From positions 1 through 10,277 of the forward strand of contig MU617585.1 of the NCBI GenBank assembly GCA_025201705.1: a stretch of DNA of 10,277 bases, in the 5' to 3' direction. This stretch comes from Dissophora ornata (lineage: Eukaryota; Mortierellomycota; Mortierellomycetes; Mortierellales; Mortierellaceae). This document shows positions 1 through 6,393 of this stretch, piece by piece. The notes under the pieces were generated by a model. The model was given only the letters and a program-made list of their open reading frames with translations. It did no database searches and was not told the DNA's origin. Within the stretch, counting starts at the first letter, position 1; each line of letters begins with the position of its first letter. The position numbers and the translations under genes are program-made.

Positions 1-92
1 TGACGATCCCCCCCTCGACTCAAAATCACTTATCAATCCTTATCGATCCTACCAAACCCCTTCCCCCCTTTTTTTTCCTTGCCTCGTTATAG
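1..92 (+). other. 3' end of an upstream intron
   Basis: The stretch is pyrimidine-rich (runs of C and T) and ends in TTATAG. The reading frame of the following exon is open from 93 but meets an in-frame TAG at 90-92, which is part of this acceptor. No ATG in the right frame occurs here. It is therefore read as the end of an intron whose donor, and the gene's first exon, lie left of the window. It could instead be 5' untranslated sequence if translation begins at the first in-frame ATG (255). Confidence 0.5.
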
Positions 93-1067
93 AGATCAGG
101 AAGTCATACAGATCCATTGCCTGTAGAGTATCAACGACACGCTCATCTCGGACCCCAGGAACAAAGTCGAGCTCCCACGTTCCCATACCCACAACATTCA
201 CATCGCCATGCTCAGCAGCCCCAGTCCCACAGAGGTCCTCCATCTCCTGGACATATGTTAAGTCCTAGTCATGCTTCGTTCCCTGGACCGGTTGCTGGTC
301 TAGGAACGCATCTTGTACATCCACAACAACGTTACTCTGGTCAGGACCCGATCCACTATCGTGAATCGCACGGCTCCCCCACTTTAATCCATCCAGGTCC
401 ACAAAGGTCCTTCCATCTGGATCAAGGGATACCCATACCCGGAGACGAATCCATGTCACCTCAAGACCGTAGTCGAGCATCTCTCTACCCACCTAATCCA
501 AATCAACATAGGATCTCGGAGAGGTTAAATGAGGGAGGTCCCCACCCTCTTGGATCGACACCAACATCAATACCATCATCATCGGCATCGTTCCAGAGTC
601 CTACCTCACAACCTGGGCAGTTCTCAACCCATCATCGAGGTTCAACCGGAACTTTGACTGACCCCGTGCATCCGATGAACCGTCAGCGCCAAAATTCTTT
701 GCCTCATGTTCTGGAGCACCACCAGCACCACCAACATCAGCATCAGCACCATAGTACGAACGCGCCGTACCACATGCACCCGACACACACTCCCCTAGGT
801 GATGGCTCTAGAACCGTCTCTCCAAATCCTGCTCAGCAAATCTCCCTTCGAACACAGTACATGTATCCTGGAAGTGCTGATACTCACGCGTCAGATTACG
901 GCGCTGAACAGGATCCACGACAACAGCCTCCGTATCATCAACAGCAGCAGCAGCAGCAGCAGCATGACCCTTCATATCCACATACCTCCCAGCAAATGCG
1001 AGTGGATCGACATGGTCAAGATCCCTTATTCCAACAAGGACGAACATCGCAGCTTCAGCCTCAATCC

Positions 1068-1120
<53 letters not shown>

Positions 1121-3728
1121 CAGAGCCAGCCACCAGAGCAGGATCTCCGCTCTTTTGAACACAGAAGATGGTCAGAAAAAGGTCTCCCCTGGCACAACTC
1201 CAGCTGGAGCTGCTGTCATTACAAGTGCCGGCGTCAGTGTCGTGAAAGGTGTTGAGGTCAAAGGTTTTGCGGCTTCTAGATCTGGATTAACACCCGGATC
1301 TGGGTCTGTATCAGCGTCTGCAAGTAAACCCATGTCACTCGGACATATCCATGCATCCTCCATGGCCAACTTGTCCATGTCCGCTCCATCATCTGCAGGG
1401 TCCGTCAGCGGTCCAGGATTCCCATTTCCGACCTCTAGTCAGGCCGGCGGCGGCGGCGGTAGTGGTGGTGGTGGTGGTGGAGGAGGAGGAGGAGGGTCGT
1501 CGAAGCCAGGTCGGGGCGAAGGCAGTTTAGGATCGAGGACGCAGTTTCATGCACCGCTGGAACCGGAGGTGATTGCAAGACTGGACGAACTGTTTTTCAA
1601 GTTTCTTCAAAGACTCTGTTCAGACTGTAAGTGAAGTCCCCTCTCTAGAAGAAAGAGACAAAAAAAGAAAAAATGCGCACGAGATTTGTGTAAAAGGAAG
1701 ATGGGAGAGAAAGGGGAGAGGAGGGGGATCGACAACCTGTGTTTTGGTGTTATTATGTTTAGTTTTGATTTGTACTAACAATTTTTGTGTTTCTTTGTTC
1801 TTCTGGTGCTCTGGATACTTCTCAATGATCACCTTTTATTATATTATATTGCGTTTAGTGAATGCCTGCGACTCGAGAGGCGATCAAATGTAAGTTACTT
1901 TTGAAAAAGGGGGGAGAGGAAAGAGAAGAGGAGAGAAAGAAAGGGAAAAAAAAATCGCTTTTGGTTGGAGTGAGATGACAGATAAGAGAGTGAAGAAGTA
2001 AGGATGTGTAACAAAGAAAACAAGAAAAAAAAAAACGGGGGGAACGAAGAGGGAAACCAAAAAAAAAGAAAAAAGCCGCCGTGATTTCCTTCCCCCTGTC
2101 CTGTTCGAGATATGCCTCGGAACTGCAACTTATTTTTTTTTTTTGGAGTTGAAAAAAAGATAAAAAAAGCAAAAAGCGTAAAATTACTGGGAGGGGGAGA
2201 ACAAGCGCGCGTCGTCATGATCGGTGATTTGCTATCGTGGCCAATTGGCCTGAAGGCCAAGGAGCAAATTATACGCGCGTAACGGCACCCCTCGCATGCC
2301 AGCAACAGCTATAGCAAGCAACCGGCCAAAAAACTCCCTCCCTCTCCCTCCCTCTCCTCCATGTTGATCATCGCAAAACAACATCGCACAAATATGCAAC
2401 CATGCAAACATGCATTTCCACATCTCTCGGTGGATAAAGCGACGCGCCCTGACCCCCCTTTCCCGCTCTTTCCCTTCTTTCCCCCCCCTCCCCTCCAAAC
2501 TAACATTTTCCGCGCCTATTTTTCCTTTATTATTCTCTGTCTTTGATTGTTTATTTATTTTCATGTTTGTTTTTCTTTTTTAGCCATCAGCCTTTGATGG
2601 CCAAAAAGATGCAACGGCTTGAGGCATCAACGGACTTTCGACCATTCAAATTTAGGATTCAAGCGTTTACGAACGCGTTTCACGAGTCGCTGGTCCAACA
2701 AGGTCTGACAGAGGATATTCTACCGCTGCGGAAGGTCAAGGTTTACCTTTGGAAACACAAATATATCTCGCGGTTTAACGAGGATGGCAAGAAACAAAAG
2801 TCCAAGGGCAATCATGTCTGGAACATCGAAGCCCGAAGGATCTCAGACCACCTCTCCTCCTCCTCCTCTTCTTCTTCTTCTTCTTCTTCTTCTTCTTCGT
2901 CCGCATCAACGGGAGTCACGACAACAACAACACCGGGAGGTGCTGGTCCATCTTCTTCGACTGCCTCCGGCACAGAGGGAGGAGGATCCAGTTCCTGGCT
3001 CGCGGATCCCCCGATTCGCTGGGAATTCCAAGAGTACACTAGTCGGATAGCGGGGCAGATCATGAAGTTTGCAAGGGTGGGTGTCCCTTACATTTACACG
3101 CCACGGATTTGGGATGCGCAAATGTCATGTAAGTATCCTTAATGATATACATTTTTTTCCCCTCCCTTTGCTCTATTCCGCGTGTGCGTGTGTGCTGCTG
3201 AGAACAAAATCTGATCGCCCAATTATTTTTTCTCTTTCTGTTTCGTTTTTTTCGCTATCCTCCGGAATACTGGCATGTACCTCTCTCTCTGTAGGTCCTA
3301 CGGCCGAGTACAGTAGCCCGTGGTTACCACCTTGGCTCAAATGGTACAAGGGCGAGCTCCGGGGTATCCCAGGACCCGAGGACAAGTCGTGCACAATTAC
3401 GGTGATAGCAGAGTACATTCGTGAGGGAGAAAAGTGTCGTCTGGAGCTGGCGTTCCCACTGACGGTGTCAGACCCGGAGAAGGAGGGAGAGCTGATGGAT
3501 TCGCCCAATGAGGATGAGGATGATCAGGAGCGAGAGCATGATGATGAGGACGATGATGAATCGAGCGGTAATGATGAGGATGAGGATGATGAAGAATCGG
3601 ATCTGCAGCAGCATCAGGACCCGGGCGAGAGTCGGGGTCGTGGCGGGATCCGCAAGCAAGGGCGGGAGCGACAGACAGTGGCTCGAGCCAAGGAACGGCA
3701 GGAGAGCAAACGAAGAAAGCAGCGATGA
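93..3728 (+). CDS. Gln/Ser-rich putative nuclear regulator, 5' partial, four exons
   Basis: Exons are 93-1626, 1859-1889, 2584-3128 and 3295-3728, joined at phases 1, 2 and 1. All three donors are GTAAG(T) and acceptors are TTTAG, TTTAG and TGTAG. The visible product is 847 residues; the start is off-window, or is Met at nt 255. Residues 1-485 are low complexity: rich in His, Gln, Pro and Ser, with Gln runs of 8 and 17 and a Gly/Ser tract. A conserved-looking globular domain runs from about 489 to 765. It contains DELFFKFLQRLCSD, MAKKMQRLEAS, DFRPFKFRIQAF, SRFNEDGKKQKSKGNHVWN, GVPYIYTPRIWDAQMS and SPWLPPWLKWYKGELRG, with a Ser16 and Thr-rich insert at about 613-650. The last 80 residues are an Asp/Glu-rich stretch followed by an Arg/Lys-rich end that could be a nuclear localisation signal. 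The domain order fits a fungal transcription cofactor, but I cannot name the family and see no classical DNA-binding motif. Exon boundaries are well supported by phase and domain continuity; function is inference. Confidence 0.8.
939..962 (+). repeat. Short CAG/CAA run encoding Gln8
   Basis: Eight Gln codons, one CAA then CAG units, lie between two His codons in the disordered region of gene 1. It is one of several expandable triplet tracts in this exon. Confidence 0.9.
1068..1118 (+). repeat. CAG/CAA run encoding Gln17
   Basis: Seventeen consecutive Gln codons, with an uninterrupted CAG block followed by alternating CAA and CAG. Long Gln tracts are common in fungal transcription regulators. 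The CAA interruptions at the 3' end would be expected to damp repeat slippage there, while the pure CAG part is the more likely site of length variation between strains. Confidence 0.95.
1446..1496 (+). repeat. GGN tract encoding Gly5-Ser-Gly11
   Basis: GGC, GGT and GGA blocks follow each other, encoding a flexible glycine linker just before the conserved domain of gene 1. Codon use changes in blocks (GGC, then GGT, then GGA), as expected from successive local expansions. Confidence 0.9.
1859..1889 (+). other. 31-nt microexon of gene 1
   Basis: The exon is preceded by GCGTTTAG and followed by GTAAGTTA, a strong donor. It completes Leu (T|TG), adds Asn-Ala-Cys-Asp-Ser-Arg-Gly-Asp-Gln, and leaves AT to be completed as Ile by the next exon. 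With it included the product reads CSDLNACDSRGDQIHQPLM, with no frame break. Its length is not a multiple of three. Skipping it joins T to exon 2584 and gives Ser-Ile-Ser-Leu-stop (TGA at 2595-2597), removing the whole conserved domain. Confidence 0.75.
1890..2583 (+). other. Long intron (694 nt) of gene 1
   Basis: It starts GTAAGTTAC and ends in a T-rich tract plus TTTTTAG. It is much longer than most other introns in the window. The first half is purine/poly-A rich and the last part is C/T rich. Between about 2200 and 2320 there is a GC-richer island full of short palindromes. Minus-strand open frames across it are low-complexity Phe/Ser/Leu shadows of the purine tracts and show no protein signature. 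Confidence 0.7.
2239..2260 (+). promoter_or_regulatory. Overlapping GGCCAA inverted repeats in intron
   Basis: GGCCAATTGGCC (2239-2250) is a perfect 12-bp palindrome holding CCAAT in both orientations. It overlaps TTGGCC-TGAA-GGCCAA (2245-2260), a 6-bp stem with a four-base loop. Either a CCAAT-factor site or an RNA hairpin is possible. The symmetry is seen directly; any function is inference. Confidence 0.4.
2855..2902 (+). repeat. TCC/TCT run encoding Ser16
   Basis: Four TCC, ten TCT, one TCG and one TCC codons encode sixteen serines inside the conserved domain of gene 1. A Thr-rich stretch (five consecutive Thr codons) and a Gly/Ser stretch follow before the domain resumes at WEFQEYTSRIAGQIMKF. 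It is probably a disordered surface loop. Confidence 0.9.
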
Positions 3729-3746
3729 AAAAAAAAAAAAAAAAGA

Positions 3747-3757
3747 AATAAAATAAA
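3747..3757 (+). terminator. Candidate poly(A) signals of gene 1
   Basis: Two overlapping AATAAA hexamers (3747-3752 and 3752-3757) lie about 20 nt after the TGA stop, following a run of 17 A. If used, the 3' untranslated region would be unusually short. Genomic poly-A next to the stop could also simply be low-complexity sequence. Confidence 0.45.
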
Positions 3758-3830
3758 AAAACACAGGCACATGGCGCACATGGGAAACACAGCGAGGCGA
3801 CACGGGCACGACACGCGACAGAGGGTCATG

Positions 3831-3839
3831 TACGCGTCT
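3831..3839 (+). promoter_or_regulatory. ACGCGT box, copy 1
   Basis: TACGCGTCT contains ACGCGT, the MluI cell-cycle box bound by MBF/Swi6-type factors in yeasts. An identical 9-mer lies 97 bp downstream. Whether this fungus uses the site is unknown. Confidence 0.35.
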
Positions 3840-3927
3840 TTCGTTATTATGTGCCAATGCGGGGGAGATAGATGTAAAACATGCATGCGGTGCCCCGCTC
3901 TGGGCGTTGGCTGCGACGCGCTGTGTC

Positions 3928-3936
3928 TACGCGTCT
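3928..3936 (+). promoter_or_regulatory. ACGCGT box, copy 2
   Basis: Second identical TACGCGTCT, immediately upstream of an inverted CCAAT box (ATTGG at 3938-3942). It is about 410 bp before the start codon of gene 2. Paired ACGCGT sites are typical of MBF targets in yeasts; here this is inference. Confidence 0.35.
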
Positions 3937-4043
3937 CATTGGCCACACGGGCACACGGCAACACACACACGCAGTACACACACGACGGCTTACGCACGCA
4001 CTCTGCGCAGGGACAGACCTCCTCTCTCCACACACACACACCC

Positions 4044-4065
4044 ATGGCAATGACGTCCATGCCAT
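4044..4065 (+). promoter_or_regulatory. Near-palindromic GACGTC (CRE/ATF-like) element
   Basis: ATGGCA at 4044-4049 is mirrored by TGCCAT at 4060-4065, centred on the palindrome GACGTC at 4052-4057. Overall 18 of 22 positions are symmetric. TGACGTCC inside it differs from the CRE consensus TGACGTCA at one base. It sits about 110 bp upstream of the first TATA-like box of gene 2. It could be a dimeric bZIP operator; it is not tested here. Confidence 0.4.
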
Positions 4066-4175
4066 TGCCTTGTGAGAGTGACGGTGCTGTCCACCGCCCC
4101 TTTCTCTTTCCATGTTTTCCCCACAACCTGTCGTTCGATTCCATTCCCACCTGATTCTCTGTCTCTTGCACGTTC

Positions 4176-4184
4176 TATAAAAAG
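4176..4184 (+). promoter_or_regulatory. TATA-like box of gene 2
   Basis: TATAAAAAG lies about 174 bp before the ATG and is followed by a C/T-rich, ATG-free leader. A second TATATAATA lies at about 4242-4250 and would give a shorter leader. Either could position the start site. Confidence 0.5.
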
Positions 4185-4349
4185 CGCCTTTTATTCCTCG
4201 ACGGTTCCATTCCTCCATTCCCCTGTCCCCCCATCTTTTCGTATATAATACTTGTATACACACATACCCTCTCTCTTACCTCCGTCATTGCCTATTCCCT
4301 GTTCCTTGCTTCCTTCACGTCTTACTTTAAAGCACTTCTCGAGAACACC

Positions 4350-5618
4350 ATGATGCAGATCAATCCCATTTCAAGACCCGACCGGTTCCTGAACGAGGAC
4401 ATGCCCTTTGTGAATGCAAGTGTCCTTCTTGTTCTTTTTTCTTTTGAGCTTGATTAACACCCCTGGCGATTGAAAAAGAGCTGCAGAACGAGGACAGTTC
4501 GTTAAGACATTTCCCCTTCTTTTAAATAGACCGCTGGAACTATGAACTTCAACTTGACTTCGCCCGAACTGCTCGACCTGGACGCATACCAGCAAACCCT
4601 CAAGCGTCTCATCCTCACCCTCGCAGCTTCTTCAACCCCCAATCGCACTAACACCAACACTTCTACTACTACTACTACTACCACCACCACCACCACCACA
4701 GAGGTGATCCTGGGCTCTGGCGGCGCCTTTGTCCTGGACACGTCCGTCACTGAGCCCGGGTTCGAGGCTGCTGTGATTGGTCGTGAAGGCACAGCGCAAC
4801 ACCTGTCGTCCAGTCAGAGCTATCCGCTCTCATTCATTGCGACCAGTCAGCTCCCGCCTTTGCGCAACCCCCCCAAGAACGGCGCACACTCACCAAGCGC
4901 AACCACCATGGCCACAAGCCCGGTGCTTTACTTTATCCGTCTGCCATTGAACCCGTTCACACATGGAATCCAGTGCGAGTTGTCGGCAAGGCGACTCTGT
5001 ACAAGACATGTGTCACTGTTAGACAGAGTCCTGAGACGGTTGTGCGATGCCTCGCCGGGCGCGTTCATGGTGGGTTACAGTGACGGATTGTCGGGCGTGG
5101 ATGCTGGAACTGAAGTGGTGTATTCGGGAGAGAATAGTTCTCATCCACCTCAGCCTTCCAAGGCGCTGCTCCATCAGCAACATCAGCACCAATTGAATCA
5201 AGCTGCTGCCGGTGTGAATTTGGAACAGAGTATTGCAGTCGCGAGGGATAGAGGGGATATGAATACTGATCACCGTGTGGCTGGATTGGTTGGACATGTC
5301 GAACATCCAACTGCAACAACTGGCACAGAAGACAAGAGACGACTGAGTAGTCAGTTGCTTCCTGGCTCGACAAGAAACGTGAAAGCGCAAAGAGTGAATA
5401 CGACCGAGGGAGTCGAACAAAGCTCTGTGGTCAAGGAATTGAGAGTAAGGGAGCGAAGCGTGGAGAATGGTGGACTACAGGATGCATTGACGGGTGGCGA
5501 TGGAGTAGAGGGGATCCTGAACTATGACTTTGGGTTACTGGATGATATGGACCAGTTAATTGATGTCCATGCCTTGGTGGACGTTGATGAGTTGCACGAC
5601 ATGCTCTGGGTGAACTAG
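4350..5618 (+). CDS. Orphan 382-residue protein with acidic C-terminus, two exons
   Basis: Exon 1 is 4350-4409 and exon 2 is 4530-5618. The intron starts GTGAAT and ends AAATAG, at phase 0. Joining gives NEDMPF|TAGTMNFNL. The other nearby GT, at 4420, would destroy the frame. The start is the first of two tandem ATGs (ACACCATGATG) after an ATG-free leader. Residues 25-55 (FNLTSPELLDLDAYQQTLKR) look like a structured N-terminal helix region. A Thr12 run follows at 66-77. A hydrophobic/basic core at about 150-208 (SPVLYFIRLPLNPFTHGIQC, LLDRVLRRLCDASPGAFMVG) is the best candidate for a folded domain. Then come a Gln/His-rich linker and a last 35 residues with nine Asp/Glu, no Lys or Arg, and many Leu, Ile and Val. 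This resembles an acidic transcription activation domain. I do not recognise the family and see no signal peptide, membrane segment or DNA-binding motif. Confidence 0.75.
4665..4700 (+). repeat. ACT/ACC run encoding Thr12
   Basis: Five ACT, six ACC and one ACA codons encode twelve threonines between the N-terminal helix-like segment and the EVILGSGGAF stretch of gene 2. It is the fourth kind of homopeptide tract in the window. Confidence 0.9.
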
Positions 5619-5666
5619 TTCGGCTTTGGACATCTCACTTTTTTTTCTTGAAGTATCATCTTTGTC

Positions 5667-5670
<4 letters not shown>

Positions 5671-5703
<33 letters not shown>
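5671..5703 (+). repeat. (TC)16 microsatellite
   Basis: An uninterrupted TC dinucleotide run about 50 bp after the stop of gene 2, probably inside its 3' untranslated region. Pure dinucleotide runs of this length are usually variable between strains. Confidence 0.95.
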
Positions 5704-5706
<3 letters not shown>

Positions 5707-5776
5707 CTCAACGCGATGAACACACTTTGTGCAGAAAACTTTCTTGAAAAGTATATGCCGTAGGTAAACTACATAC

Positions 5777-5782
5777 AATAAA
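5777..5782 (+). terminator. Candidate poly(A) signal of gene 2
   Basis: ACAATAAAAC lies about 160 nt after the stop codon and is followed by a C-rich stretch. Further plus-strand AATAAA copies occur near 5897 and 5945, so the end may be spread over several sites. Confidence 0.5.
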
Positions 5783-5877
5783 ACCCACCCACCCCTTCCT
5801 CCCCTTCCCACCCTTTTCATTGAAGAAATGATGAAAATAACAGTATCGAGATATTAAAAAACTAGACGACCTGTCGT

Positions 5878-5888
5878 TTTATTTTATT
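5878..5888 (-). terminator. Candidate poly(A) signals of the demethylase gene
   Basis: Two overlapping AATAAA hexamers on the minus strand lie about 510 nt after the demethylase stop. They are about 100 bp past the plus-strand AATAAA of gene 2, so the two transcripts could be separated or just overlap at their ends. Confidence 0.4.
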
Positions 5889-5955
5889 GCGGAGAAAAAT
5901 AAAATAAGATGAGAATGTTACAAGCATTGTACAAACAAAAAAAAATAAAATAAAA

Positions 5956-5984
5956 AAAGGGAAGGGAAGGGAAGGTGAAGGGAG
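5956..5984. repeat. GGGAA-type purine tract
   Basis: Imperfect repeats of GGGAA on the plus strand (pyrimidine-rich on the minus-strand transcript), within the convergent spacer. No coding signal. Confidence 0.8.
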
Positions 5985-6159
5985 GGACACAGGGGAAGCT
6001 GCGGAACCCAAGTTTTCGAGCAAAAAAAAAAAGAACAGGTCCTCCCCAAAACAATGAGGAGGTCACTGTTCTCATGCTTAAAAAGAACGAGTTGGATGTT
6101 TTTATATATATTTGAGAAAACGACCAAGAAAAACGAGCAATGTAAAAAAAGTGAAAAAA

Positions 6160-6184
6160 GGAAAGGAAAGGAAAGGAAAGGAAA
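6160..6184. repeat. (GGAAA)5 tandem repeat
   Basis: Five perfect GGAAA units on the plus strand, read as TTTCC repeats in the likely 3' untranslated region of the demethylase transcript. Confidence 0.9.
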
Positions 6185-6393
6185 AGTAATGCCCCGTCGT
6201 TTTGGCGAATCCTATTCGGTATTGTGTATTTGATAACAAGAATCACGTTTCTTTTTTTTTTTTCTTTTTTTGGTTGTTGTTTTTCGTTCGATAGATCTTT
6301 TGGGTGGAGTTTTTGGCATAACAGGTCCAGCGTCCAGTAATCAAAGGGACACATCACAGACGCCCTGCATGCAAAATAGGGTTTTCTGCTCCT

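Larger units (their letters stand above)
3758..4349 (+). promoter_or_regulatory. Spacer and promoter region of gene 2
   Basis: There is no convincing gene here; open frames on both strands are CA/TG repeat shadows. The region holds CCAAT at 3854-3858 and its reverse ATTGG at 3938-3942, two TACGCGTCT copies, a CA-rich tract (about 3959-4042), a symmetric GACGTC element, and TATA-like sequences. From the TATA at 4176 to the ATG at 4350 the sequence is pyrimidine-rich and contains no ATG, as expected of a leader with an unhindered start. Confidence 0.55.
5619..6393. other. Convergent 3'-3' spacer
   Basis: The stop codons of gene 2 (plus) and the demethylase (minus) face each other across 775 bp. 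The interval holds AATAAA signals for both strands, a (TC)n microsatellite, GGGAA and GGAAA tracts, and many A and T runs. The one long minus-strand open frame here is dominated by Phe, Leu and Ser encoded by these tracts and has no recognisable domain, so I read the region as two untranslated regions back to back. Confidence 0.65.

Noticed and set aside
117..119. TTG as the start of gene 1
   Set aside because: The frame continues open upstream to an acceptor at 92 and TTG is not a usual fungal start; an upstream exon or the ATG at 255 is more likely.
808..1197. Minus-strand open frame with Ala and Val runs opposite gene 1
   Set aside because: It is the mirror of the CAG repeats in the Gln-rich exon and shows no domain or splice context.
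1855..2305. Minus-strand Phe/Ser/Leu-rich open frames
   Set aside because: They are produced by purine and poly-A tracts in a plus-strand intron and have no protein-like pattern.
3771..4154. Plus-strand open frame in the spacer before gene 2
   Set aside because: It has His/Thr repeats from CACA tracts, no domain, and lies across promoter-like elements.
3468..4263. Minus-strand open frames over the end of gene 1 and the spacer
   Set aside because: They are reverse readings of Asp/Glu codons and CA repeats, with Cys/Val/Ile-rich nonsense composition.
4410..4429. Alternative donor at 4420 (GTGTCC) for the gene 2 intron
   Set aside because: It would put exon 2 in the wrong frame; GTGAAT at 4410 keeps the 358-codon frame open.
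5884..6357. Minus-strand 157-residue open frame downstream of the demethylase
   Set aside because: It is Phe/Leu/Ser rich from T tracts, has no family signature, and lies where the 3' untranslated region is expected.
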